Below are positions 27,135-36,628 of a stretch of 48,161 bases of DNA, piece after piece. The stretch covers positions 1 to 48,161 of the forward strand of contig JAPLBF010000010.1 of assembly GCA_026392825.1 (NCBI GenBank). The letters are read 5' to 3'. A model generated the notes under the pieces. It worked only from the letters and a program-made list of their open reading frames with translations. It made no database searches and was not told the DNA's origin. The stretch comes from Actinomycetota bacterium. GTDB lineage: Bacteria > Actinomycetota > Actinomycetes > Nanopelagicales > Nanopelagicaceae. Both the position numbers and the translations under genes were made by a program. Numbering within the stretch: position 1 is the stretch's first letter; each line of letters begins with the position of its first letter.

Positions 27135-27216
27135 TGGTGCGGGAGGCGGGACTTGAACCCGCACGCCGGAGCACAAGTTCCTAAGACTTGCGTGTCTGCC
27201 ATTTCACCACTCCCGC
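27135..27216 (-). tRNA. tRNA-Leu (anticodon UAG)
   Basis: Read on the minus strand, the acceptor arm GCGGGAG pairs with CTCCCGC and is followed by ACCA, so CCA is encoded. The anticodon stem CAAGT/ACTTG holds loop CTTAGGA, giving anticodon UAG, which reads CUA and by wobble other CUN codons. The T-arm GCGGG-TTCAAGT-CCCGC is clear. The variable arm is short for a leucine tRNA. Confidence 0.93.
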
Positions 27217-27303
27217 TGGAGTGCCTTGAGAAATTAATAAATTTCTCACGTACTGGTTCATAGGTTAGAGGTAAGTCCTGCTTATGCAAAATTGCCGCTG
27301 GGG

Positions 27304-27315
27304 TAACCTTGCCTG
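27304..27315 (+). promoter_or_regulatory. leaderless-type -10 of argS
   Basis: TAACCT at 27304-27309 is 6 nt before the ATG at 27316. It would drive the argS-lysA-hom-thrC-thrB run. Confidence 0.5.
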
Positions 27316-28980
27316 ATGAGTTCGCATTCGGATCTACTAGTAGCCCAGATTCAGGGTGCGATCGCGCGCGCGATTGAACGCGGAGATTTGATCGGATCGG
27401 TTCCAGCCAATATTCCGCTGGAGCGGCCCAAGAATCGCGATCACGGAGATTACGCATCTTCTATCGCACTTCAATTAGCCAAACTCGCCGGAAAGAATTC
27501 GCGCGAAGTTGCCGAACTTTTAAAGAAAGATTTAGAAGAACTTCCTGAAGTTGCCACAGTAGAAATCGCTGGCCCTGGATTTATTAACATCACTTTAAAT
27601 CGTGCCAGCCAAGCGGATTTAGTTCGTACGATATTGAATGCAGAAAGTGGTTATGGCCAAGGCAGCGCTTTAGCCGGCGTGAAGATAAATCTGGAATTCA
27701 TTAGCGCAAACCCAACAGGACCACTGCACTTAGGCCACACACGTTGGGCTGCAGTGGGTGATGCGCTCGGTCGCGTGCTCAGTGCAGCAGGTGCGACAGT
27801 AACTCGTGAGTTTTATATTAACGATCGTGGCAACCAGATGGATCTCTTTGGACAGTCTGTGCAAGCGGCGGCGTTTGGCGAAGCAATTCCAAAAGATGGA
27901 TACAAAGGCGAATACATCATCGATTTGGCAAAATCGGTTGTAGCGCAAAATCCAAAGATTACTGATCTGCCTGCAAGCGAACGATTAATTGCTTTTCGTG
28001 AATCGGCATATCAACTACAACTAAGGGATCAGCAGCGAGTGCTCGAAACCTTTAGAACTAATTTTGATACTTGGTTTTCTGAGCGGTCTTTACACGATGG
28101 CGGAAGCGTTGAACACGGTTTAGATAAGTTGCGTAAACAAGGACACGTCTTTGAAGTTGATGGTGCAACCTGGCTGCGCACAACTGACTTCGGCGATGAC
28201 AAAGATCGCGTTCTAGTAAAAGCTAACGGTGATTTAACTTACTTCTCATCTGATACTGCTTATTACATAAATAAGCGCGAACGCGGTTTTGATATCTGTA
28301 TCTATATGTTGGGTGCGGATCATCATGGCTACATCCATCGCTTAAAGGCTATTTCTGCCTGCGCTGGTGATAATCCCGAATACAACATTGAAATTTTGAT
28401 CGGGCAACTTGTAAAGATTATGGAAGGCGGGGAAGAGGTAAAACTCTCTAAGCGCGCCGGCACAATCATTACCCTCGAAGAGTTAGTTGAAAAAGTTGGC
28501 GTCGATGCAGCCCGTTACACGCTAATTCGCTATCCAGTTGATACACCAATGGTGATGGATATCGATGTCCTAAAGCGAAACACTAATGAGAATCCGGTTT
28601 ATTACGTTCAATATGCGCACGCGCGAATTGCTGCGGTATTGCGCAATGCCGCAGAGTTAAAGATTCCATCAGGTCTAGAAAACTTTGATCCCGCACAACT
28701 TAACCACGATCGCGAAAATAAACTTTTAGGTTCACTGGCCGAATTTCCACGAGTCGTTGCTGGCGCTGCCGAACTGCGTGAACCGCACAGGGTGGCGCGC
28801 TATCTCGAGGAGTTAGCCGGGGTTTATCACGGTTTCTATGCCGATTGCCGCGTGCTACCTATGGGAGATGAGCCGATTACATCGCTTCACAGCGCACGAA
28901 TTAATTTATGTGCAGCAACTCTGCAAGTACTGAAGAATGGTCTTGAGCTGCTGGGCGTCAACGCGCCGGAAAGGATGTAA
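27316..28980 (+). CDS. argS: arginine-tRNA ligase
   Basis: This class I synthetase has an N-terminal Arg-tRNA D-loop recognition domain (RPKNRDHGDYASSIALQLAK...GPGFINITL). The HIGH motif appears as SANPTGPLHLGHTRWAAVGD, the KMSKS-like loop as KLSKRAGTI, and a helical DALR anticodon domain (NPVYYVQYAHARIAAVLRN...) ends in NGLELLGVNAPERM. The 554-residue length is standard. lysA follows after 3 nt, as in mycobacteria. Confidence 0.96.
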   Translation: MSSHSDLLVAQIQGAIARAIERGDLIGSVPANIPLERPKNRDHGDYASSIALQLAKLAGKNSREVAELLKKDLEELPEVATVEIAGPGFINITLNRASQADLVRTILNAESGYGQGSALAGVKINLEFISANPTGPLHLGHTRWAAVGDALGRVLSAAGATVTREFYINDRGNQMDLFGQSVQAAAFGEAIPKDGYKGEYIIDLAKSVVAQNPKITDLPASERLIAFRESAYQLQLRDQQRVLETFRTNFDTWFSERSLHDGGSVEHGLDKLRKQGHVFEVDGATWLRTTDFGDDKDRVLVKANGDLTYFSSDTAYYINKRERGFDICIYMLGADHHGYIHRLKAISACAGDNPEYNIEILIGQLVKIMEGGEEVKLSKRAGTIITLEELVEKVGVDAARYTLIRYPVDTPMVMDIDVLKRNTNENPVYYVQYAHARIAAVLRNAAELKIPSGLENFDPAQLNHDRENKLLGSLAEFPRVVAGAAELREPHRVARYLEELAGVYHGFYADCRVLPMGDEPITSLHSARINLCAATLQVLKNGLELLGVNAPERM

Positions 28981-28983
28981 GCC

Positions 28984-30300
28984 ATGTGGTCGAGAAATAT
29001 CTCAATTACTAATGGTGAACTACACCTGTCTGGAATATCAGCTACGAAGTTAGCGAAAGATTTTGGTACACCAGCCTTCTTTATTGATGAAGCAGATTTC
29101 CGCGAAAGAGCAATCGGCTGGAATAACGCTTTGCGTGATGAGTTTGGGTCTCACGCCGGGACTGTTTACTACGCGGCCAAAGCATTTATCTCGGTTGCAG
29201 TTGCACAATGGATTAAAGATTGTGGAATCGGAATTGATGTCTGCACTGGGGGAGAGTTAGCAGTAGCGCTGGCGGGCGGTATTGATCCCGCGAAGATTGA
29301 AGTCCACGGCAATAACAAATCTTTAACAGAGATTGATAAGGCAGTATCCGTTGGCGTTAAAACCATTGTTATGGACTCACTACACGAAATAGATCGTGTG
29401 GCAGCAATGGCACGCAAGCACAATAAGGTGCAAGGAGTTATGTTGCGTTTGACTCCCGGAATTCAAGCCCACACCCACGAATCTATTTCGACTGCGCACG
29501 AAGATGTGAAATTTGGATTTTCTATTGCGAGTGGTGCGGCTTGGGCGGCCGTTGAAGCCGTGCTTGCTCACCCAGAACTCGAACTACGTGGATTTCATTC
29601 ACATATCGGTTCGCAAATATTTGGGACTGAATCTTTTCAACTTGCCGCAGATCGCCTGATCTCACTTCTGGCAAAGTATCGCGATGTCTATGGCAAGGAA
29701 CTACCTGAGCTAGATCTAGGTGGCGGATATGGAATTGCCTACTTGCCAGATGATGAAACTCTAGAACCCGGCGAAGTTATGCCGGCTCTGCGCAGCGCAG
29801 TTACCGCCGCCTGTGAAAAGCATAAATTAAATATTCCTATGATTTCAATCGAACCGGGCCGCGCAATCGTCGGACCAACAACATTTACATTGTATGAAGT
29901 TGGAACAACTAAAGATGTTGTTCTAGAAGATGGTGCGACCCGACGTTACATATCAGTCGATGGTGGAATGAGTGACAATATCCGCCCATCTTTATATGAC
30001 GCGCAATATCACGCAGTAATTGCCCAGCGCGCTTCAACCGCTAAATCAATATCTTCTCGTGTAGTTGGCAAGCATTGCGAAACCGGCGACATTGTTATTC
30101 GCGATATTTCACTTCCTGCAGATATTGCCCCAGGTGATTTAATTGCGATTCCTGCAACTGGTGCTTATGGGCGCAGCATGGCAAGTAATTACAACCACGT
30201 GCCCCGTCCCCCAGTAATTGCAGTAAATAATGGAAAAGCCCGCGTAATTGTCCGTCGCGAAAATGAGGCAGATCTGCTCGCACTTGATGTGAAAGAATAG
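28984..30300 (+). CDS. lysA: diaminopimelate decarboxylase
   Basis: This PLP enzyme makes lysine from meso-diaminopimelate, its last step. The 438-residue protein has PLP lysine K66 in VYYAAKAF, the HSHIGSQI motif, the glycine-rich LDLGGGYGIAY, EPGRAIVG, and the C-terminal CETGDI and GAYGRSMASNYN motifs. It lies between argS and hom on the same strand, with gaps of 3 and 4 nt. Confidence 0.96.
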   Translation: MWSRNISITNGELHLSGISATKLAKDFGTPAFFIDEADFRERAIGWNNALRDEFGSHAGTVYYAAKAFISVAVAQWIKDCGIGIDVCTGGELAVALAGGIDPAKIEVHGNNKSLTEIDKAVSVGVKTIVMDSLHEIDRVAAMARKHNKVQGVMLRLTPGIQAHTHESISTAHEDVKFGFSIASGAAWAAVEAVLAHPELELRGFHSHIGSQIFGTESFQLAADRLISLLAKYRDVYGKELPELDLGGGYGIAYLPDDETLEPGEVMPALRSAVTAACEKHKLNIPMISIEPGRAIVGPTTFTLYEVGTTKDVVLEDGATRRYISVDGGMSDNIRPSLYDAQYHAVIAQRASTAKSISSRVVGKHCETGDIVIRDISLPADIAPGDLIAIPATGAYGRSMASNYNHVPRPPVIAVNNGKARVIVRRENEADLLALDVKE

Positions 30301-30304
30301 GCAG

Positions 30305-31603
30305 ATGAGCCCAGCAGATAAGCCTGTACGTATCGGCATGCTCGGCTGTGGCGTGGTCGGAAGTTCAGTCGCACGCCTTTTACTGGCAGATACAGCAGAA
30401 CTTTCAACTCGTGCGGGAGTAAAGATTGAGTTATCGCGTATCGCGGTTCGCACCATAAAGCCTTACGAAGGAATCAACCCAGCGCTCTTTACTACCGATC
30501 CATTTTCAATCGTAAATGATCCAGAGATCGATTTAATTATTGAAGTAATTGGTGGAATCGAACCTGCGCGCGAGTTAATAATGACTGCGATTGAAAATCG
30601 TAAATCTGTAGTAACTGCAAATAAGGCGCTCTTGGCGAGCCATGGTGCCGAAATGTTTACCGCCGCATATGCCAAGGGTGAAGATATTTACTACGAAGCA
30701 TCAGTCGCTGGCGCGATCCCAATTATTCGTCCAATGCGCGACTCCCTTGCCGGCGATTTCGTAACTCGCTTGATGGGCATCGTTAATGGAACAACCAATT
30801 ACATCCTCACCAAGATGCATGAAGATAACCGTGAATTTGGCGATGTCTTAAAGGAAGCGCAAGCGCTGGGTTATGCCGAAGCAGATCCAACTGCTGATGT
30901 CGAAGGCTTTGACGCTGCCGCTAAAGCTGCAATCTTGTCAGGTCTTGCTTTTCACACACGCGTCACCGTTGATGATGTTTACCGTGAAGGAATCTCCAAG
31001 ATCACTCTTGAAGATGTAAATATCGCCAAATCAATGGATCACGTTATTAAATTATTGGCGATCGCAGAGTTAACGCCTGCCGATGAGATTTCAGTTCGCG
31101 TGCATCCTGTTATGTTGCACAAGAGCCATCCTTTAGCCTCCGTTCGTGATGCTTACAACGCAGTTTTTGTTGAAGCCGAATCTGCTGGCTCGCTCATGTT
31201 CTATGGCCGCGGCGCAGGAGGTGCACCAACAGCTTCTGCAATATTGGGCGATGTGGTTGCAGTTGCGCGCCACATCGCACTTAACTCAGTTGGCCAACGC
31301 GAGACAGACTATGCCGATCGCGATATCGCGCCGATCGAGAGTACAAAAACTAAGTTCTTAATTCGCCTAGAAGTAGCCGATAAAGCAGGTGTTTTAGCGG
31401 CCATCGCTACCGTCTTTGCAAACCACGGCGTATCGATTCAGACCGTTAACCAAGCTGGGCGAAATAGCGATGCCGAAGTAACGATCGTTACTCACCGAGC
31501 AACTGAAGGCGAACTTAAGGCAACGGTTGCATCGCTAAAAGCAATGGATATGGTTAATAAGATTTCTAGCGTGATCCGAGTAGAAGGAGCGCTGCCAGCA
31601 TGA
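30305..31603 (+). CDS. hom: homoserine dehydrogenase
   Basis: The enzyme reduces aspartate semialdehyde to homoserine, feeding threonine and methionine. The 432-residue protein has the NAD(P)-binding [16 protein letters not shown]. The catalytic domain has [34 protein letters not shown] and [21 protein letters not shown]-terminal ACT domain (about residues 350-430, [24 protein letters not shown]) indicates amino-acid feedback, usually by threonine. Its stop overlaps thrC by 4 nt. Confidence 0.96.
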   Translation: MSPADKPVRIGMLGCGVVGSSVARLLLADTAELSTRAGVKIELSRIAVRTIKPYEGINPALFTTDPFSIVNDPEIDLIIEVIGGIEPARELIMTAIENRKSVVTANKALLASHGAEMFTAAYAKGEDIYYEASVAGAIPIIRPMRDSLAGDFVTRLMGIVNGTTNYILTKMHEDNREFGDVLKEAQALGYAEADPTADVEGFDAAAKAAILSGLAFHTRVTVDDVYREGISKITLEDVNIAKSMDHVIKLLAIAELTPADEISVRVHPVMLHKSHPLASVRDAYNAVFVEAESAGSLMFYGRGAGGAPTASAILGDVVAVARHIALNSVGQRETDYADRDIAPIESTKTKFLIRLEVADKAGVLAAIATVFANHGVSIQTVNQAGRNSDAEVTIVTHRATEGELKATVASLKAMDMVNKISSVIRVEGALPA

Positions 31604-32685
31604 GTTTATTTAAACCAAAGAAATCTGGCGCACATCAATGGCGCGGAGTAATAGAGGAGTATCGCGATCGACTGCCAGTTAGCGCAAAGACTCCTGTTGT
31701 AACTCTGCACGAAGGTGGCACTCCACTTATTTATGCTTGCTATCTCTCCGAGCTACTTGATAATGAAGTCTGGTTAAAGTACGAAGGCATCAACCCAACT
31801 GGCTCTTTTAAAGATCGCGGAATGACTATGGCGATTTCTAAAGCTGCCGAAGATGGTGCCAAAGCGGTTATCTGCGCATCAACCGGAAATACTTCTGCAA
31901 GTGCTGCAGCGTATGCAACTAAAGCAGGAATGATTTCTGCAGTGTTGATTCCTGCTGGAAAGATTGCAACTGGAAAACTTGCGCAGGCAGTGATCCACGG
32001 TGCAGAAATCTTGCAGGTTGCTGGAAACTTTGATGATTGCCTCACCCTGGCGCGCGAACTTTCAGAAAATTATCCGGTTGCACTTGTTAACTCGGTTAAT
32101 CCATATCGCATTGAAGGCCAGAAGACCGCAGCCTTTGAAGTAATCGATATGTTGGGATTTGCTCCAGATATTCACGCACTTCCAGTAGGTAACGCCGGAA
32201 ATATCACCGCATACTGGAAGGGCTACAACGAGTACCGCAAAGATGGAATATCGAAATCACTTCCACAGATGTATGGCTTCCAAGCCGCGGGCGCTGCACC
32301 CCTTGTTAAAGGAAAACCGGTTTTGAAACCAGAGACAATTGCGACAGCGATTCGTATTGGTAATCCAGCTTCTTGGGATCAAGCGATCGAAGCTCGCGAT
32401 AAATCAGGTGGAGTAATTGATTCTGTTACTGATAAAGAAATATTGGCTGCTTATGCAATTGTCGCTGGAAAAGAAGGCGTATTCGTTGAGCCTTCATCTG
32501 CTGCCGGTATCGCTGGCTTAATTAAATATAAGAAGGCGGGCAAGTTGCCTAAAGGCAAGAAGATCGTCATCACCGTGACAGGCCACGGATTGAAAGATAT
32601 TTCTTGGGCGCTAGAAAAATTTGCCAAACCAAAGATTGTAAAAGTTAACGCCGCAGCTGCTGCAAAAGCGTTGGGTCTAAAGTAA
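31600..32685 (+). CDS. thrC: threonine synthase
   Basis: This PLP enzyme converts O-phosphohomoserine to threonine. The 361-residue protein has PLP lysine K71 in [11 protein letters not shown], the phosphate loop [14 protein letters not shown] and the [14 protein letters not shown] loop. It begins in the hom stop (ATGA overlap) and is followed 5 nt later by thrB, so the threonine branch is complete in order hom-thrC-thrB. Confidence 0.96.
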   Translation: MSLFKPKKSGAHQWRGVIEEYRDRLPVSAKTPVVTLHEGGTPLIYACYLSELLDNEVWLKYEGINPTGSFKDRGMTMAISKAAEDGAKAVICASTGNTSASAAAYATKAGMISAVLIPAGKIATGKLAQAVIHGAEILQVAGNFDDCLTLARELSENYPVALVNSVNPYRIEGQKTAAFEVIDMLGFAPDIHALPVGNAGNITAYWKGYNEYRKDGISKSLPQMYGFQAAGAAPLVKGKPVLKPETIATAIRIGNPASWDQAIEARDKSGGVIDSVTDKEILAAYAIVAGKEGVFVEPSSAAGIAGLIKYKKAGKLPKGKKIVITVTGHGLKDISWALEKFAKPKIVKVNAAAAAKALGLK

Positions 32686-32690
32686 GAGCT

Positions 32691-33617
32691 ATGGCAAAAC
32701 CAACATTTAAAGCCAATCCAATTCAAGTACAGGTTCCGGCATCTAGCGCCAATTTGGGACCAGGCTTTGATTCATTTGGTTTAGCTCTCGGTATGCACGA
32801 TCGTTATGTTGCACAAATTTTAGATGACGCCGGTTTAGATATTGATGTAACCGGTGAAGGCGCAGATGAAGTTCCGCGCACCGATAAGAACTTACTTGTT
32901 AAAGCGATGTATAAAGGTTTTGATTTCCTAGGAGGAAAACCAAAAGGCATTGCGGTTCGTGCCTTAAATGTAATTCCACATGGACGCGGACTTGGATCTT
33001 CGGCAAGTGCGATCGTTGGCGGTTTATCACTTGCGCGCGCTTTAGTCTTAACTGGTGCCGACAAGATGAATGATGAAAAATTATTTCAACTGGCAACTGA
33101 GATGGAAGGCCATCCCGATAATGTGGCCGCGGCACTTTTTGGCAACGCGGTGGTTGCTTGGCAAGAAGATCAACACGGAAAGAGCGTCGCTCAGGCGATC
33201 TCATTGAGCGTTGATACTCGCATTCGTGCGGTCGCATTTATTCCTTCAACTGCTGTTTCAACAGCGAAGGCGCGCAAGATGTTGCCTGAGACAATTCCCC
33301 ATCGCGATGCCGCACAAAATTCTGCCAACTCTGCGCTCTTGGTGCATGCCCTTACCTTGCGCCCTGATTTACTTTTTAGAGCGACCGAAGATTTCTTACA
33401 TCAGTCTTATCGCAGCGAAGCGATGCCAGCGTCATTTGCGCTTCTAAATAAGTTGCGTGGAGCAGGCGTTGCCGCATTTATCTCAGGGGCTGGTCCAACA
33501 GTTCTTGCCTTACATACAGGAAGCGAATCTGATGTCGCCGAATTGATTCGTGCGGCAGGCAGTAAATTTGAAGCTAAATCCCTGGAGATTTCTCGCACGG
33601 GAGCTGAACTTCTGTAA
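32691..33617 (+). CDS. thrB: homoserine kinase
   Basis: This GHMP-family kinase phosphorylates homoserine. The 308-residue protein has VPASSANLGPGFDSFGLAL, the ATP-binding GRGLGSSASAIVGGL, the EMEGHPDNVAAALFG segment and the C-terminal ISGAGPTVLAL motif. It is the last gene of the amino-acid run before rho. Confidence 0.95.
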   Translation: MAKPTFKANPIQVQVPASSANLGPGFDSFGLALGMHDRYVAQILDDAGLDIDVTGEGADEVPRTDKNLLVKAMYKGFDFLGGKPKGIAVRALNVIPHGRGLGSSASAIVGGLSLARALVLTGADKMNDEKLFQLATEMEGHPDNVAAALFGNAVVAWQEDQHGKSVAQAISLSVDTRIRAVAFIPSTAVSTAKARKMLPETIPHRDAAQNSANSALLVHALTLRPDLLFRATEDFLHQSYRSEAMPASFALLNKLRGAGVAAFISGAGPTVLALHTGSESDVAELIRAAGSKFEAKSLEISRTGAELL

Positions 33618-33724
33618 TTGCCGTTGGGGTGCTATGGTTATCCCACTTGCTCAGCCGGAAGTTACGGTGAAAGTCGGCAGGTAATCAATTCCAAATCACC
33701 AGGCTTTCTGCTTTTACGAACTCA
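33618..33724 (+). promoter_or_regulatory. leader region of rho with a possible structured element
   Basis: This is a 107-nt gap between thrB and rho. GCCG (33654-33657) and CGGC (33675-33678) can pair around a purine-rich loop holding GGTGAAAG. The loop looks slightly like part of a cobalamin riboswitch, but the other conserved boxes are missing. TATGGT at 33633-33638 is a possible -10 with no clear -35. rho genes are often autoregulated, so a regulatory leader is plausible. Confidence 0.3.
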
Positions 33725-35344
33725 ATGCGCGTAGACGAAGCCCCAAATGAAAAGATAGAGATGACAGATCAAGATCAGGTCAAGGACGTAGAACCAATTC
33801 GTTCAAATAGTCCCGAGCTAGCGGCGATGAGCCTTCCGAAGTTAAAGGAAGTCGCGGCCCAACTAGGTATCGATGGCGCAACAAAATTGAAGAAGGATGC
33901 ACTCGTAACCGCGATTGCGGATCTACAAGCCGCAAACCGCGAAGCCGCTAAGGCCGAACGCGAAGCTCGCCGCGAAGCACGCAACGCGAAGAAGAATTCC
34001 AGCCGCGAAAATACACAGAACAATTCAAGTGATGACGACGGCGATGATGAAGGTCCAAGCGACAGTAACGATAATGGTTCACGCGATAACGACCGCAACT
34101 TTGCTGGTCGCGATCGTGGCCGTGGCCGTGATCGCAACCGTGGCCGTGATCGCAACCGCGATCGTGGACCACGCGAAGAGCGCGAGCCTGTAATTGGTGA
34201 AGATGATGTATTAGTTCCTGTCGGCGGTCTCGTTGACATTATGGACAACTATTCATTTATTCGCACTGGTGGTTACTTGCCAGGACCAAACGATGTCTAC
34301 GTTTCGCAGCAACAAGTTCGTAAGTACGGGCTCCGTAAGGGCGATGTTGTTACTGGACAAGTGCGTCAAGCGCGCGAAGGTGAACAGCGCCAGAAGTACA
34401 ACCCACTTATTACTCTCGAAACTATCAATGGCGTAACTCCAGATGAAGCGCGCGGTCGCGTGGAATTCGGCAAGCTTGTACCGCTTTACCCACAAGAGCG
34501 TCTGCGACTTGAAACTGAACCAAATATTTTGACCACCCGCGTAATCGATTTGATCGCACCAATTGGTAAGGGCCAGCGTGGACTTATTGTTTCGCCACCA
34601 AAGGCTGGTAAGACGATGGTCTTGCAGGCAATTGCCAACGCGATCACAACAAACAATCCTGAGTGCCACTTGATGGTTGTCCTAGTTGATGAGCGCCCAG
34701 AAGAAGTTACTGATATGCAACGCTCCGTAAAGGGTGAAGTTATCGCTTCAACATTTGATCGCCCGGCAGATGATCACACAACGATTGCAGAACTTGCTAT
34801 TGAGCGCGCTAAGCGCTTAGTTGAACTCGGCCACGATGTTGTCGTATTGCTCGATTCAATTACTCGTTTAGGTCGCGCATACAACATTGCAGCCCCAGCA
34901 TCTGGCCGAATTCTTTCTGGTGGCGTTGACTCTGCTGCGCTGTATCCACCAAAGAAGTTCTTCGGTGCTGCTCGTAATATTGAAGATGGCGGATCGCTAA
35001 CTATTCTTGCAACCGCGCTCGTTGATACTGGCTCTCGTATGGATGAAGTTATCTTTGAAGAGTTCAAGGGCACCGGAAATATGGAGCTCATTCTTGATCG
35101 TCGCATGGCCGATAAGCGCATCTTCCCAGCGGTAAACGTAGTTGCATCAGGAACACGTAAGGAAGAAATCCTTATGGGAACTGAAGAACTTAACATTGTC
35201 TGGAAGCTTCGTCGCGTACTTCACGCCCTCGAACCACAGGCTGCTCTGGAATTGTTGCTTGAGAAGATGAAGGGCACTAAGTCCAACGTCGAGTTCTTGA
35301 TGCAGATTCAGAAGACAACTTCAGGTTCTGACGACAGCAAATAA
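33725..35344 (+). CDS. rho: transcription termination factor Rho
   Basis: Rho is an RNA-dependent ATPase hexamer that ends transcription. The 539-residue protein has an N-terminal SAP-like helical domain (LAAMSLPKLKEVAAQLGI). An Arg/Asp-rich insertion follows (about residues 80-160), then the OB-fold RNA-binding domain (GLVDIMDNYSFIRTGGYLPGPNDVYVS), Walker A SPPKAGKTM, Walker B VVVLLDSITRLGRAYN and the Q-loop/R-loop regions. High-GC actinobacteria have a similar charged insertion. It starts at ATG 33725; ATG 33761 (MTDQDQV) is an alternative. Stop is only 11 nt from the stop of the convergent tetR gene and no intrinsic terminator is visible. Confidence 0.96.
   Translation: MRVDEAPNEKIEMTDQDQVKDVEPIRSNSPELAAMSLPKLKEVAAQLGIDGATKLKKDALVTAIADLQAANREAAKAEREARREARNAKKNSSRENTQNNSSDDDGDDEGPSDSNDNGSRDNDRNFAGRDRGRGRDRNRGRDRNRDRGPREEREPVIGEDDVLVPVGGLVDIMDNYSFIRTGGYLPGPNDVYVSQQQVRKYGLRKGDVVTGQVRQAREGEQRQKYNPLITLETINGVTPDEARGRVEFGKLVPLYPQERLRLETEPNILTTRVIDLIAPIGKGQRGLIVSPPKAGKTMVLQAIANAITTNNPECHLMVVLVDERPEEVTDMQRSVKGEVIASTFDRPADDHTTIAELAIERAKRLVELGHDVVVLLDSITRLGRAYNIAAPASGRILSGGVDSAALYPPKKFFGAARNIEDGGSLTILATALVDTGSRMDEVIFEEFKGTGNMELILDRRMADKRIFPAVNVVASGTRKEEILMGTEELNIVWKLRRVLHALEPQAALELLLEKMKGTKSNVEFLMQIQKTTSGSDDSK
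34121..34156 (+). repeat. 18-bp direct tandem repeat in the rho insertion
   Basis: Two identical 18-nt copies (34121-34138, 34139-34156) encode RGRDRN, followed by a partial copy. Expansion or contraction here would change the length of the Arg/Asp-rich RNA-contact region without breaking the frame. Confidence 0.75.
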
Positions 35345-35355
35345 TTTCTAGATCT

Positions 35356-35964
35356 TTAGTAAGGCTCTAGGAATACGTTTTTAACAACTGAATTGATGAG
35401 GTTTGCGTATTGCTCATCGTCTACTGGGGCGTCGCTTGAATCATCTACGATCTTGCCTAAGGTATATGCCTGTACAAATATCGCGATCGATTTTGCGTCG
35501 TTACTCTTTTTGAAGAAGCCGCGTTCCTGCGCCTCCCGCACCAGATCAGCCAAGGATTCTGTTAACTGACTCTGTAACGCTTGAAGTTGTAGGGCCAGCC
35601 TTGGGCTGTTATTGGCTTTAGTGAGAACTTCTGCACGGAAGAATCGTTCGCCCTTTACAGAGCGAGACTGTGAATCTTTAGTTACTTCAACCAAGGTTCG
35701 ATAAACATCTTCACTATTCTTTGATGCAGTTAGCATCGTTGTAAAAATGTCCAAGTTCACATTCACCCATCGCGCGTATCTTTGCAGTAGCGCGGTCTCG
35801 ATCAGATGTTCAAGATCTTCAAAGTGATGATAAAGCGATCCCTTGGAAATACCCGAATTAGAAAGCACCATTTCACTAGAAATTTCGGAGGGGTGCAGCG
35901 TCTTAAGCAATTCTGCGGCCGTCGAGATTAACTTCTCTTTGGTCGGATGAACGCCGCTGGCCAT
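35356..35964 (-). CDS. TetR family transcriptional regulator
   Basis: The 202-residue protein has an N-terminal TetR helix-turn-helix (KEKLISTAAELLKTLHPSEISSEMVLSNSGISKGSLYHHFEDLEHLIETAL), with the recognition helix at SGISKGSLYHHF. A ligand domain of the YfiR/AcrR-like C-terminal type follows. The start is ATG 35964, with TTAAAT 6 nt before it. It is inserted between rho and rpmE, where mycobacteria have no gene, and diverges from the secreted-protein gene at 36082. That gene is the nearest candidate target. Confidence 0.9.
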   Translation of the reverse strand: MASGVHPTKEKLISTAAELLKTLHPSEISSEMVLSNSGISKGSLYHHFEDLEHLIETALLQRYARWVNVNLDIFTTMLTASKNSEDVYRTLVEVTKDSQSRSVKGERFFRAEVLTKANNSPRLALQLQALQSQLTESLADLVREAQERGFFKKSNDAKSIAIFVQAYTLGKIVDDSSDAPVDDEQYANLINSVVKNVFLEPY

Positions 35965-36003
35965 AAGCGCATTTAAGCACTTCCACCGCTTGACCGCACG
36001 GTT

Positions 36004-36021
36004 TTCACAATGACTTCACAA
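36004..36021 (+). repeat. TTCACAA direct repeat, 11-bp spacing, between tetR and the secreted gene
   Basis: TTCACAA occurs at 36004-36010 and again at 36015-36021, one helical turn apart, in the shared intergenic region. It could be a protein-binding site. TetR proteins usually use inverted repeats, so the link is weak. Confidence 0.3.
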
Positions 36022-36081
36022 GGTCTAGGCGCAATATCTGCTTATCAGCAAGCCGACCGGTGAGCGATGAGGGAGTTAAAA

Positions 36082-36459
36082 ATGTCAGCAACTAAGAAGT
36101 TTCTAGCAACAGCAATTGTCGCAACATCACTATTTGGCGGAGTCTCATCCGCATCTGCTGTAGATACTAAAGATGCAGCAATCGCTCGTGCTCAAGCACA
36201 AGCAGCGTTCCAATCACAAATGAGCGCTCATATCAACGCACAGCGCGCAATTGCTGATGCACACCGTGCAGCAAATGCGAAGGCGTTAGCAGATTTTCAA
36301 GCAGCGCTTGCGACTGTAACAACTGATGCAGAATTAAAAGCTGCAAAGGATGCACGTAAAGCAGCAGTAACAGCTGCAGCAGCAACTGCAAAAGCTGCCA
36401 AAGATGCTTTGGTAAAACCAGCAAAGCCGGTCAAGCCAGCTAAAGCACCAAAGGCTTAG
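36082..36459 (+). CDS. small secreted Ala/Lys-rich helical protein, unknown function
   Basis: The 125-residue protein has a signal peptide (MSATKKFLATAIVATSLFGGVSSASA, cleavage before VDTK). The mature part is a helical Ala/Gln/Lys-rich segment without cysteine or tryptophan, ending in a Lys-Pro-Ala tail (KPAKPVKPAKAPKA). No family was recognised. The start at 36082 follows GAGGGAG by about 6 nt; the in-frame ATG at 36067 is rejected because the signal peptide fits the later one. It has a strong ribosome binding site and its own terminator, so it is probably well expressed. Confidence 0.7.
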   Translation: MSATKKFLATAIVATSLFGGVSSASAVDTKDAAIARAQAQAAFQSQMSAHINAQRAIADAHRAANAKALADFQAALATVTTDAELKAAKDARKAAVTAAAATAKAAKDALVKPAKPVKPAKAPKA

Positions 36460-36491
36460 TACTTCCCAGAGATAGGGATAGAGGGCGAGTT

Positions 36492-36542
36492 AACCGCAAA
36501 ACCCGTGCTTGTCGAGGACGGATTTTGCGGTTTTCTCTTTTC
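36492..36542 (+). terminator. rho-independent terminator after the secreted protein gene
   Basis: AACCGCAAAA and TTTTGCGGTT form a perfect 10-bp stem. An inner CCGT/ACGG pairs as well, and TTCTCTTTT follows. Confidence 0.75.
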
Positions 36543-36628
36543 GCGAGAGGATAAGGACCTAGCCATATCCCATGGCGATGCCCTGGTTCACCGTTAAATA
36601 CGGACCCAGACATAGAAAAGGAAAACGA

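Noticed and set aside
30300-30305. Threonine attenuator leader before hom
   Set aside because: The gap between lysA and hom is only 4 nt, so there is no room for a leader peptide or attenuator.
33654-33678. Cobalamin riboswitch before rho
   Set aside because: Only a GGTGAAA-like loop is present; the other conserved boxes and the pseudoknot partners are missing.
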